A stretch of DNA of 64,000 bases from Stichopus chloronotus (taxonomy: Eukaryota; Echinodermata; Holothuroidea; Aspidochirotida; Stichopodidae), in the NCBI GenBank assembly GCA_021234535.1, contig CM037833.1, positions 7,390,050 to 7,454,049 of the forward strand. The letters are read 5' to 3'. The notes below the pieces were generated by a model. The model was not told the origin of the DNA. It saw only the letters and a list, made by a program, of their open reading frames with translations, and made no database searches. Below, piece by piece: positions 1 to 13,000 of the stretch; position 1 is the first letter of the stretch; the number at the start of each line of letters is the position of its first letter. Both the position numbers and the translations under genes were made by a program.

Positions 1-667
1 AGTGAGAATTAAGCTCCTTGTGATTAAAGATATTCATATTTATTGCATGTGTGATTTGATTCACAAACACCATAACAAAATCTTACCTGATATTATTTCT
101 GATGGTATATGCCCACCCAGACCTGAGCGTCAACCTAGTACTCGTATAAGTAATCATTTTTCTGTTACCTATCATAAGAGTTATCATGGAAAATTCATTT
201 TTAATAATTACTCTTATCGCATCTGGCAGTCCCTTCTCCCTAGGATTAAATCTATGATTCACTGTAATTCCTTCCTTGCCAGCGTTAAAACTGAACTTAT
301 CAGTAATTATTCGTGATTTACCCTGATGTTATGAATATTTACTACTTGTTCTTTTGTTCTAACTCTTCTCAGTCTTATCCTAGCCTATATTCTCAGCTTC
401 CCTCTTCATTCTTTCTCTCTTCTTCCTTTCCTTCTTTTCTCTCCTTGCCTTTTCTTTTGTTAATTCCTTGGGGATCAGTTTTTTTTCTGGCCCATTTGTA
501 ATGTTACTGTATTCTTTTTCTTCTGCATCTTCTACTTAAGTGGTCACTAGCTTTGTTGACAGTTTCCTGTTTTTCTAGTGTCCTTCATATGGTTTTAATA
601 CTTATGTAAATGGTCTCCTGTGTTCCTCTGACCATATGAGAAATAAATTTCAATTTGAATTTGAATT
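1..667 (+). mobile_element. 3' end of a non-LTR (CR1/L2-like) retrotransposon
   Basis: The frame from base 2 to 316 reads like the extreme C-terminus of a non-LTR reverse-transcriptase ORF. It has a 'Y.IWQSLLP.IK' block followed by a short 'SF...K.EL' tail, matching the IWNSLP..IK...SFK pattern that ends many CR1/L2-type polyproteins. A ~350-base pyrimidine-rich 3' UTR follows. The element ends near 667 in AATAAA and an imperfect TTTGAA tandem, the simple-repeat tail typical of CR1-like elements. The catalytic RT and endonuclease lie outside the window or are lost. Family assignment is by motif memory only. Confidence 0.7.
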
Positions 668-1085
668 AATGGCCCAAAATATCTGTGCATATTACGCTAC
701 ATAACACAATTATAACATTGGGTTATTCCATGTAGGATAGGCTTAGTGGTTAGAGTTTGGGGCAGGATATAAGAGCATCCCTCTTTGGGTATTTGCACAT
801 TAGTCTCCTATTTACCTGTGCAGCACCTGGTTCTGCTAAAATTATTGTCTGACTTAAAAATAATGTTCTCATAAAAGACATTATTCACAGGGGCCAGTTC
901 TGCTAAAGAGGTTTTGGCTAAATTTAAAAAGGTGGTGTCTGTTGATTAAAATGCTGGCTCTAAGTTTGTTACAAAACAATCATACAATTTTACCACTTTT
1001 CTATAGGAGTGATATACTATATCTTCATTATTGTGTTCATATAGGAATGGCCTGGCAAAATTTTGCACATAATGCTTAATTAGCT
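668..1085. other. no recognisable feature
   Basis: AT-rich spacer between the retrotransposon tail and the ~160-bp tandem array. No ORF, hairpin or RNA gene is evident. Confidence 0.5.
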
Positions 1086-2075
1086 CTCAAGATATGGTAG
1101 GAATTCTAATTTTGTTGCAAAATTAGCTTTTTTTTTTCTAAAAAAAATCAGCAAATTTCTCTCTCTTTAATACAAAAAATGATATAACTTGAATATTACA
1201 TTCTCAAGTAAGTCCTTGCAAAATTTTGCATCAAAGGCGCAAATACATCTCAAGATATGCTGGAAGTACCAATTTTGGGACAAAATTGACTTTTCTCCCT
1301 CCAAAATCAGCAAATTTCACTGGATTTATCATTACAGTAATAGTATGTTGAACAATATGTTCTCAGGTAATTAGTACTTACAAACATTTGAGTTAATTGG
1401 TCTAATAGTTTTCTAGATATGCTGGAAATGCAAATTTTGGGGCAAAACTGGCTTTTTTCTAAAAAAATCAGCAAAATTCACTGGATTTATCACAACAGTA
1501 ATATTATGTTGAACAATGCATTCTCAGGTAAGTACTAACAAAACTTTAAGTTAATTGGTCTAATAGTTCTCCAGATATGCTGGAAATACAAATTTTGGGG
1601 CAAAATTGGCTTTTTTTCTCTAAAAAATCAACAAAATTCACTGCATTTATCACTACAAGTAATATTATGTTGAACAATGTGTTTTCAGGAAAGTACTTAC
1701 AAAAATTTAAGTTCATTGGTTTAATAGTTCTCCAGATATGCTGGAAATACAAATTTGGGGGCAAAATTGGCTTTTTTTTTCTAAAAAATCAGCAAATTGC
1801 ACTCTCTTTACTACAAAAGTGATATACCTTGAATATTTCATTCTCAGGTAAGTTTTTGCAAAATTTTGCATTACATGCTCAAATACTTCTCAAGATATGC
1901 TAGAAATACCAATTTTGGGGCAAAATTGGCTTTTTTTCTAAAATATCAGCAACTTTGCCTCTATTTACCATACAACTAGTTCATCTGGCACATATTGGCA
2001 TCATGCACAACCTTGCCAAGTTTCAACTTAATCGCTCATATGCTTTTCAAACTATTCTGGAAAAAAAAAAAAAAA
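1086..2075 (+). repeat. tandem array, ~160-bp monomer, about 6 copies
   Basis: The block 'CTCAAGATATGCTGGAAATA' and variants recurs near 1091, 1252, 1412, 1572, 1732 and 1892, so the period is close to 160 bp. Each monomer carries a 'TTTTGGGGCAAAATTGGCTTT' type core (variable), an A-run, 'ATCAGCAAA', and a 'TTCTCAGGTAAGT' segment. The last, degenerate unit ends in an A-run and 'GACAGGTCTGGACG', directly before a (CA)n/(CG)n tract. Overlapping short ORFs on both strands are by-products of the periodicity. Confidence 0.85.
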
Positions 2076-2092
2076 AATTGGACAGGTCTGGA

Positions 2093-2126
2093 CGCACACA
2101 CACACACGCGCGCGCACACACACATG
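2093..2126. repeat. (CA)n/(CG)n microsatellite
   Basis: Alternating purine-pyrimidine tract ACACAC..CGCGCG..CACACA immediately after the ~160-bp array. It marks the array's downstream end. Confidence 0.9.
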
Positions 2127-2780
2127 CATTGGCACCGACATGTTTTCATTTATACCAACCAACAGGACCCTCTTGTACCCATGGTCACTCTACCATGGGG
2201 TACCCCTGGGGTGTTGCTACTCATCCACTCCAAGCATTACCATGGCAACCGTTCTCCCATGGGTGCACAGTACAATATACAGCTGCACTAGCCAAGTGAC
2301 TACAATATCTCATCTAGTCCTTAGCCCCTGAGATAATAATACAAAATTTCAGTGAATGCTAATGTAAACCAACTTTGCAAATGGTACAATTATGTCTTAT
2401 GATCCACTTGCAACATCAAGAGCCTCATATACTTTGAGGGGTACTGGAATGAACTCAAGTCATTCAATCCAAAGTTACCATCACATGCTGTGCCCCACAG
2501 AATAAATCTGACATGAGTATTCCTTTAATGAACTTGACTTAGTTCAAAGGTGAAGTGGTACACTGTAGCATGCTTGGTCTTTGTAATATTACACTCATTT
2601 AGCAAGCTGCCAATTGGAGATATAACAACCACTACATACAAAATGACATCTGCTCACCTACGACAATGACTGATATGCACTATGTTCTTGAAATGCTACC
2701 TGCATACTAGGAGATAAACCCACACCATAAACATAAACCTGAGATTACATCCCTAAGAACTTTCACAAATTGATCCTTGT
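2127..2780. other. no recognisable gene
   Basis: Noncoding spacer. It contains several CCATGG/GGTACC-type short palindromes around 2180-2265 but no supported ORF or RNA. Confidence 0.4.
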
Positions 2781-3455
2781 TGACATAAATTGTCACCACC
2801 AGTGAACCAACCTGTACCATCTGCACAACAAATATGAGATCAGTGCTAGCTTCTCCTCTTGAGACAGCATGTTGGCAAAATTTTCACAACTCGGCAACCA
2901 ATGACCCCAAACAATCTGTGACCTTCAACAAAAACAATAGGGTTCTCTACTTCTGATGCATTCACATGCTTTTCATGATTCCCATACTGAGATATCACAC
3001 TAACAAATTCACAGTGCTTAACTGACTGCTAATGACCTTTGACCTCCGCCAAAAACATACCGTTCTTCTGTTAGACATGGGACATCCCAGTAGTGCTATG
3101 ATAAACAGTAGACTGATACTATACACATAACAAATTGATGTTTGTCCATGTTCCCTTCATAATGTTATGTATACTGAAAAAAATCAGTGTTCATATTGGT
3201 TTTCTCTCCAAATCCTCATCACAATACATTCTATAATGAGCCAATGTGTGACGAATTTATGATTTAAAAGTTTCTGATCATCTTCTAGTACACACAATTA
3301 CTGGGACATTTGTCAAAGCTCTCCTGTCCATTCTTGCACATTCTTGATATACTTTCTACAAGGTTGCCTAAGTTTGGACTTGACTAGTAATATCAAATGA
3401 CTTAAACCAAAAACACTTCAGTTCTTGTACTCATCATATAAATATGATTTTTTGA
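2781..3455 (+). repeat. diverged DR1-type repeat; left copy of a ~450-bp direct duplication
   Basis: Contains diverged monomers of the 'TGACCTTTGACCTCCACC' repeat family (clear unit at 3033). Bases ~3015-3455 are a diverged direct copy of ~4395-4905. Both share 'GACATGGGACATCCCAGTAG', 'ATGATAAACAGTAGACTGAT' and 'TTTCTGATCATCTT' in the same order. Confidence 0.75.
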
Positions 3456-3931
3456 CCACTAATTTTCCAGTTTCAAGAAAATGTGCACTTCAGTTACCCT
3501 GCCATATAAAAATATACAGCTTAAACAGTTTCCAATGATTTTTACAGAAATTCCTAACTAAAATGTAGAGCCTCCCCAGAACGCCCACCAGTGACAACAC
3601 ATCAAGCACATCTTACGATTGTCATTGAAACCACAATACTAAGGACACCGAGCACAAACAAGTCTAAGCTTAAAGACCATACAAAAGGGGTCAAGAAACA
3701 ACAAAAACTACATCACAGAATGTTTTAATTCTTTTCAGAATTTTATCTCACCAAAAGACCCCCAGACTCTTGTGTTCCTTCATCACATCTTGTTCTCATT
3801 TCTGTAACTATACCTGAAAAGGTAGAAGAATTCTTACAATACTACAGAAACTGTTGACAACACTTCAAAGGTGTGTGCTGCATTAGTTAACAAATCATGT
3901 GAGTGCAGCTATGTAACATCTCTTGTGAATA

Positions 3932-4017
3932 TTACTCCAACACCAAACATAAACTCATCAATATTTGCATCAGAACTGGAGACAACTCTGAATCACCATC
4001 AGAGAAGAACTGTGAGT
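3932..4017 (-). CDS. gene A exon 8: terminal tail (putative)
   Basis: Acceptor ATTCTCCTTTTAG|AC in phase 1. The frame reads 'DSQFFSDGDSELSPVLMQ' and continues a few hydrophobic residues to a TAA at 3934-3932. The start is acidic and serine-rich, as in a cytoplasmic tail; no tyrosine motif is seen. A different reading frame stays open further down ('FMFGVGVIFTRDVT'), so the true 3' end could differ. Confidence 0.4.
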
Positions 4018-7000
4018 CTAAAAGGAGAATGTGATTACAACAGAACAATGATATGCAGAAAACAAAGTAAATAATGTTGTTATATGATTGAAGTGACCAC
4101 ATGGTATTCACTATAATATGATATTAGAAAGAACATGCCATTAGAACCAATAGTAGAACACACTTACCTTTTTCACCTTCTGATTTCTGCAAAAGAGAAT
4201 AAAGCAGAAATTAAAGATAACCATGGGTACATGTACATGAAGCTTAAGCTTACTTAAACATGTATTCATAAAGAAACAGTGTGCTACACAGAAAGTCCCA
4301 GAACAATTTATGTGTGGGAAAGCCTGGGGTTACGATAGAATCCAATGGTTCAACTGAAAATTTAGTGTGCCTGACAAATAATATGAAATTTTTAAAGTGC
4401 TTAATTGACTGCTAATGACCTCCACCAAAAACCAACGGTTCTTCTTTTAGACATGGGACATCCCAGTAGTTAATAGAAATGCAATAGCAAACAAGCTATG
4501 ATAAACAGTAGACTGATATTACACACATAACAAAAACTGATGTTTGTCCATGCTCCCTTCATAATGTAATGTATACTGAAAGAATCAGTGGTTATATTTG
4601 TTTTCTCTCCAAAATGCTCACCACAATGAATTTTATAATGATCCAGTGTATTTATGATTGTATGATTTAAAAATGAATTTGTGATTAAAAGTGAATGAAT
4701 TTGTGATTTAAATGAATTAAAGGTTTCTGATCATCTTTTAGTAAACACTATTACTATGACATATATCAAAGCCCTCATGTCTATTTTTTGCATATTCTTG
4801 ATACTTTTACAAGCCTTAGGTTAGCAGAGTTTGGACTCAACTAATAACATCAAATGACTTCAACCAAAAACAGTTGAGGTCTTGTACTCATCATGGTTGA
4901 TGAACACACTCCACATTGTCTTCTTAAGACTTACTGTCTTTACACATTTTAACCTACTTACAGGAACACTTTCCTTTTCAGGAATCTTCACCTTCTTGAA
5001 CTTGATGATGACGATGATGATGATCAGAAACACAACTAGTTAGCATCAGAACAAAAAAGAAAAGTTACCACTTCGAGCTTTCATTCAAAGTGTAAGAGAA
5101 TGCCGCAGTGCTGTAGTCAGTGAACAAAAATGATCTGTAGGAATTATGGTAGGCCTATAATAAAGCAAAGATGTAAATCATCAACATCAACAAAACAATA
5201 CAGCAGATACGAGTATTTACTGCTGATCAGCTAGGTCTCCATCACTGTCATTCAGTAGCTAAATTGTGTGTGGAGAATGAGACACAAATTGAGACAATTA
5301 TTTCTTCCATACACAGTGCTAGTTCTTTGTAATGTGTTGGCTGATGGTATCAATATTAATTCAATCAACAACATGCATGGCTACTGCGACTAATTTCAAA
5401 CCTGAAGCACTACTGTTGCAATATGTAGAAATGGGTTCCAATGAAGTACTGTACAAACTAAAAGTAGTGCAATATCCACATGCTCAATGTCAGAACCCAA
5501 AGAGGATGATGGTGTTATCATATTCACATGTCCAGTACTAACAGAGTGGGATGCTAGTCACTTCTTAGCTCCAGGGGTACAATTGTGATGACCTCAGACA
5601 CAAACTTCACATACAGCACTCGGCAAAAAATCAGATGGACCAGGACCCAATCAACATTATAAGAAATATTCAGCATCAACATTATAGGAAACATTCAGCA
5701 CATCTGATGAATTGACTTGTTCTGTACCAGTATTGTATGGCAAAGACAGGTTTGGTTTCGTTTGTTTCATCACTTCATGCATTAACAGAAAATTACGAAC
5801 ACATGATGAATAAAAGTGGTATGAGGTGAAGGGAAGTACACGAAAAGCCCCGTTGGGCTTGGATTATGATCTCCACGCAATACAAATGAAACGACGAACA
5901 AAGCATTACAACAAAAATCAACAGATTAAAAAGAGAAAAGAACAGACCAATCCTCGAGAAACCTAACCAACAATACCGAGAAAAAACAAAAAGAAGAGAC
6001 CTACCCCACCCCACCCCGCCTTGCCCGTCTCCTCCACCCCTTCCCACCTGTGTAACAGCAGAAATACAGAATTGAGGACAATCGTAAAAGGATTACAATA
6101 CCATGAATTCAATTCAGAGCAGCACAAGAACAAGAATCACGATTAATTGAGTCAGTCTACTTAGTAGGTTCCAATTAAATACCGGGAAAAGTTTCTCCTA
6201 AAAGATTTGATACTAGACTTGTCAGTAACGGTTTGTGGAAGAGAATTCCACAGCTAGATTGCACAGTTACGGAAAGAACTTTCTTGTGAAGAAATCTGAA
6301 TAGCGTCTTGATGCAGGAATGTAGATTGGCGGGTATTGTGATTATGGATCGAAAAGTTGTGTGTAAAGAAATTTAGAAAGTGATCGGGTACGCTGCCGTT
6401 AAGAGAACGGTAAGCAAAAGTAGCAATGCCCACGTCTATTAGGTCAGATAGTTTCAAAAAGCTCTCATTAAATACATCACTATACATCAATGGACTTCAT
6501 CTAGTCAAGAGCAATGCTGATATAAGAAAATTATCCATGCTTACTACATTGATACATGGTGTTTAAATGATTTTCATTTTACTAGGTCATTCCTACCATG
6601 GCAATAGAGTCATCAGATTTTAACAACTAATGACCATGGGTGGCCTCTCCAATCAAGCAAACATCAATGGACTTCATCTAGTCAAGAGCAATACTGATAT
6701 AAGAAAATTATCCATGCTTTCTTCATTGATATATGGTGTTTAGATGATTTTCTTTTTTTTTTCCATGATGACTCTCGACCCCCACCACAAATAAGAGGAT
6801 TCATACTTAATATGGCACATCATCAACATACCCGATTATGAAAGGTGTTCAGGTCTCCTACGTAAAAATATTGTGATGACAAGATTTGGGGGTTTCACTT
6901 CTGTTGAACTAAGATGACCTTTGACCTCCACCATCAACAATGGGATTTATCTAATATGTATGGACTACCAATATGTCAAGCAGACAACCTTCTTGAGATA

Positions 7001-10000
7001 CAATGTCTGCTTACTTGATGGTATTTGTCCTCTAAATATCCAAAATATTTAAAGCCTAAAGACCTCAAATACTAGCTAAAAATAAACAGTATAAACAAAC
7101 ACAAACATACAAATGACCTTTGACCTTCACCACGGTCAATGGGATTCATCTAATCAATATGGACTACCTACATGCCAAGTAGGAAATTTATCACTGGTAC
7201 ACTTTGAAAGATACACTGGTGACAAAGCTTTTGGCATTTGACCTCCAGTGACCTCAAATGACCTTTAATCCACACCAAAATCCATAGTTCCTTCACTGAA
7301 TATGGCAAACCTTTATAAAGAGCACAAAAGGTATCCATCATTCTTTACTTGAGAATTTATGTGCACACTGCTTTGTATACTGTACTGTACCTCTAGTGAC
7401 CCTAGATGACCTTTGATCTCCACCAAAAACAATATGACTCTTTTAAAGAATATGGTATTGGCATAAATAATAAGAACAGAAAGTATCCATCACTTCTAAC
7501 TGTAGACATTGCTTGTTCTTAGTGTCTGACCTCTAGTGATCCCAGTTGACTTTTTACTCCAACCATATCCAAAAAGCATTGTTTTCTGTCAATATGACCA
7601 ACCACTATATCAAGTATGACAAGTGTTCATCATTCCTAACTTGAGATACTGTGTGCACAATTTCAGTTTTACAAAACACATTGACATGCACTCACATACT
7701 CATTTACAGCATTGATCTGGAACAATTAGGCTATTCATCACAACATCAGGATACCTCATTTTGCAGATGATGTCCCCACTTTCGTGGTATTTAGTCTTGC
7801 ATGTATCCCCCGATTCTTGCCAGAATCGTGCTTGTGTGTATTTGTTTTTTCTAAGACACAATCACACACCTATACACATCTATAGACCAAAAGGACAGAT
7901 AATTGGGGAAAAAATCAGATCAACCTTAATGTTGAGGGTACATATCTGATACTAATTTGCATTACGTTAAAATATCCAGAAACGGGATATCCCCAGTTCA
8001 TGGCATGTTGCTAGTCACATTGACTAAGTGTGCGTGTATCCCTCTTGGTGCCCTTCACAAAACTGTATAGTTTTCTCTTTCATTGAAACCAAAAATGCAC
8101 TTCTAGTAAGTCACATCACAGCATGTTACAAAACCTTAATGACCTTTGGCCTCATCAAATGAACGAAGTCTAAGAACCAACAATTAACGTGTAACACTAC
8201 ATTAATTTTATCAATAGTCACAGTGAGCTGTAAATAATGTATTCAATATTTTTGGTTTTATAATCTCCAAGTATTAGATGAATTCTTATACATCCCAAAG
8301 AAAAATTACTTCCCAAGATGGTATATGATCAAGTGACTCAACACTTCAGGTAAGGGAGGACAAAAGTTGAAGGCTTCAAGATGACGGTGTCTACTGTTAC
8401 TTACATGACATATATCATCCAATAAATTATGAAAGATGGGCAGTCAAACAGAGCGATTTTGACAGAAGAGCTCTACTAGTATGATTTCAAGAAAAGTGAT
8501 TAGAGATTAGTTCAACTACGTAATTGTTACCCTTACCAATTAAGATGATCGATACAAACATCCACCCTCTGTTACTGTCACCACCATCTGAGGTACTCCC
8601 AGTGACTGCAAAGAGAGAAATGGCAAAGGTCAACATCACAGCAACATAATAGGTGTTTTGCACTTCTTATTCAGGGGATATTTCTTTCAGTTTTTTTTTT
8701 TTATCAAAATAATTGATTACAACAGAGTACATAACATATGATATTTTTTTTAAAGAAAAACACAAACAAATGGTCACTGATAGAAAAAAATGAAAGGAAA
8801 AAAATGAAGATGTGAACTTTTCTACTAATGACTTTGACACCAGATTTTCAACACTAATGTACCACAGCCAGAAATATGCTCTTTGAGAATGGTTTATGGT
8901 ATGATAGACTTCAATGGGAATATTAATCCAACCTAACCAGACAAGCACATGCCAAAGATGAAGACAAGAGCTACAAATGCATTCAAGCACTGAACAGGAG
9001 GTACACACTAAGACCAATCTTGTTAGGCAATCATGTAGTTTAATGCTAAATGTCATCACTTACTTGTCTTCTGTTTATTCAAGTTGTCCTGCCAAATAAT
9101 CCTGGCAATTACCAGTTGAGTCCATTGGCTTATCGTTCATTCCTGATAAAGAGCATTTGATCACAGACTCAGTTGAACCTTCATCTACAGTGTACTGATA
9201 GCTGGTGGTGAGGTCATATGCGTCACCGCTGGTGTGAGGATGATGGTAATCCTTTATTCTGGTGAGGGAAAGACCACTGGCATCAGCAGAGATGTCTAAG
9301 CTCATATCCATCCTATACTTCAAAGGTACAGCTAGGACAGAACAAGCCAGTGTTCCATTCCTTGGCATTGTCAAATTACAATCTTCTTGCTGACTGTAGC
9401 ATCCATCAATGACTGGAATCTGTAGAACTGATTTGAAGTCAAAAATAATAACAAGAGGAAGCCAAGAGGCTTAGTGATATTTTGCCACTAATGGTCTTGT
9501 GTGGAATTTTTTTTCAAATGGCAACATACCACAGGCAACCAAATACAGCCATTGACAAATGCCTTCCTAAGATCCCCCGCTGAGAAATGTAACGTGACAT
9601 ACTGCAGTTTGAGTAACTATTCACTATGTACTACACAGATGTAATGAGGCAAAACTAACTACAGTACAACTGGTGAAAGAAATTTGGTGAGCGCAGGTTA
9701 GCAATTTAGGTTTTCCTAGTTCTAGTGCATTTGAAATGGAGTTTAAAGTTTTGAAGTTAACAGTATTTGCACACAGTACACAAGTTTTCCCATAACCTAA
9801 CTGCTATCACAGGTTCTGATTGCCAAGAACTCTGCAGTCAGCGAGTGGTATGTATGGCACTTGAAATGTGAGAAATTGTAGATTTTTTGCACACTTATAG
9901 CTCGCCAATGCTTAGCACATCATAGTAAAATGTGTCTGGTCACAGATTTTCATTACTGATTTTGATCATTAATTACCCAGTCAGTAATGCTTCAGATGTG

Positions 10001-13000
10001 CATCAGATCTTCAGAATCTCTTAGTTTGACCATTTACCACCAGCATATATCAGTAATACAGGTGTGACAAAATATCATGAAATATGTGAACCAACTCAAT
10101 GAACCTTTCTAATCGTAAAACCAGGCGCTGTTGAATAGCTTCTCCACTGACAACAGTGAATTCTGAAAGAGGATTTAATTTGCTTTTAAACCTGAAGGGA
10201 AGAATCAGTTGGTAAACATTACACTTCCTGTGTCATTGTTCATTGCAGTGCAATGGACTCTAACATGGATTTTTTGTTTGCTACAGTATGACTTTCTTCT
10301 TTTACTAACACTGCCTGTGTTGGTGAGTTTAATAATGACTTTTTTGTCCTTCTAATAGATCCACATTTAGTGTATGCTTGCATTACTTGAATCCATGCAA
10401 AAAACACATTGCGCATATTCTGAAATAGGAACAACATTGCTAGTAATTTATGGTATTTTATAAGTCATTTATCCATAGACCTTTATAGAGAGTAACATCA
10501 CCATGTGAGCTTGAAAAAAAGAAAAAAGTTTATGAATAGTTCTGCAATTATACTGTAATCAATGGAGAGGGAAAGAAAAAAGTAAATTAGGGGAATCAAA
10601 TCTCTCAGGTATTTAGATGATCATCATACAGTATAAAATACTTTTACCAAAGCTTGGCAGAACAGTGTGATTTGCAAAAAGACGGTCTGTCACTTTTGCA
10701 TAACAATTAAGATTTATTTTTAATGCACTGTAGGGCCACTGATTTTCTGCGATGGTGTACAAAAATGGATGCCGACATTATGCGATCAACTAAAAAGATG
10801 GATGTTGAATTTTTTTATGGAAATTCAAGGAATTTACAAATGTTGGGCAAACTTTTTAAAATAAGACATAGCAAGTAGAGAAATGTACATGTACAACTGT
10901 TTTAAGTTTCCTAAGGAAATTACCTAATTTCCTAAAAAAAAGGAAATTTCCTACTGAAATTATCTAGAAGACCAGATGCAGCTGCATGGTCACAACAGTC
11001 AACAGTCATGCCTAGCCACAAAAACAGAAACTAATGCTACTGTAGCGCTATATTATCACAACCCTCAGGGAAGCAAATTTTCTACAAATTAAATTCAAAC
11101 CTTGAATCTAAACATTTTCGGCATCAAAGATTGGGTACATAATATGATATTATGAGCTGTGATTTAAAAATAATCGGCTGTTCTTGTACACCGAAGATCT
11201 TTAGGCTTTCTGCAATACATGAAACCACATGAGGATATAATGATTGTAAACTTTCAGAAGGTCTTTAACGGGATCTTTTCTTCTTCTTTTTTTGTTCTAG
11301 GACACTTTTGTATACTTTTAATTGAAAGACCAAGAACAATGTTTGGTTTACATGAAATGTAAAATTTCGGGAAGCTTTAAAGTTTTGAAGCAATGTGACG
11401 TATGTCTAGGCCTATTTTACTTCCTTCCGATGGTTTCATAAAGAGGGGCAGTTGTCAAAATGGTGAAGACATGCAATTGTTTTTACCAAGAAAAACACAA
11501 TCATTTGTCAATCTACATTAAGAACATGCATTTACATTTCTCTTAGCATGTACTCAAAACTGATGTTTGCTGCTGAGCTCAGTTTCCTACAAGCTACCAA
11601 AGCAGTACCAAATCTGTGGATTCTATTCAACTGCAGCTGTTCCTGGAGCTAGTACCCACAGAATAGTGTGTAACTCCGCAGTCTCTGTTTCCCATGTATG
11701 ACAAAACCATAAAGTATGTTGGCAAAAACCACAAGCTACTGTGTGGTTGTTTGTAATCTTGATGATCTTCCATGATGATTTTCGTGATCATTGAAATCAA
11801 TCATCTGGTTTTCACAGTTTCTGAAATTTGGTGCTTCGATGATGGTTGTTTATCTTCGACTATACGCAACCCGACAATCGAGTTAACCTTGACGAATTGG
11901 TACTATAGCGTTTACGCATTAACACTATTAAGTTTTTAACTGTTTGCACTGTAACCTTGTAATGAAAAGTTCGAGTACCATGTAAGCAAGATGTGTCGAA
12001 AGGTTAAACTTTGTTGTTGTATACAGACAATCCTGTACACAAAAGTCAAATACAGAAAACATTGGCTAACGATAGGTATTGAAATTCATATAATACGTAC
12101 CGCATACTGCAGTGCGCCAATACTACAGTGCATCAATTCACGTAAGTACGAAAGGCCAACTAACACGTGTGTTGATCTTCCCCATTTCCCTATTCTATGA
12201 CATCACTTTAATATCAAGTCAATCTCTGTCAGTTTCACAAGCTTCAAAGGGGTTGGAATATAGTGTAATTTCAAATCAACTCAACTTACTTTTACTTACA
12301 GGGTATGAAAATGTGATATTCGTGTTCAGCACACATTTCTTTTTGCAATGATACTAAATTCAGACATGTTTAGAATCAATGAATAGGTGCTTAAAATACT
12401 TGAAGGTCAGGATTCTGTTATGTACAAATGTGCATGAAATCTCATTTTCCTACTGTAATCATTTTTCTACTGTGTCATCTCCCACTGCAAAAAACACCAC
12501 AGTGATTTCTGACCTACAGTATCCACTGGAGGGCAAAATAACTGGATGAGCTGGCAATCAGTTGACAAAATCTAGGTCAGTGCAGATACCTCATTTAGCT
12601 TCAGTCACAGGTTATACACCAAAGGAGACCATAATGAATGATCTTGCTATCGTATTTTGTAGCAAGAATCAGATTGAGGACTGTCAGTACTACTGCACCT
12701 ACAGTATACACATGATCTAGCCTTAATAAACAATAAAAAAAAAGGTTGGTCTTCCTTGCCTACCACAAACAACCCACAATAACTTACAATAACTGCAAGT
12801 GTTTTGCTGACTTACTCAATGAAATTTCCATTGCAACCATTCTACCATGAATGTACAGTGTAATATATTGCTTCAGTAGGTTTGTCACTAAATTGTATCT
12901 TATCCCTACAAAGGTAATGAGATAAAAACATCCTGTAAACGCTATCATTTTGGCACTACTTTCCCATACTACTTGCAATATTAACCAGAATGCAGAAATA

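Noticed and set aside
8667..9059. 130-codon minus-strand ORF next to gene A exon 4
   Set aside because: It lies in the intron between the Ig exon donor (9112) and the TM exon acceptor (8606). It has no domain and ends in lysine-rich poly-A reading.
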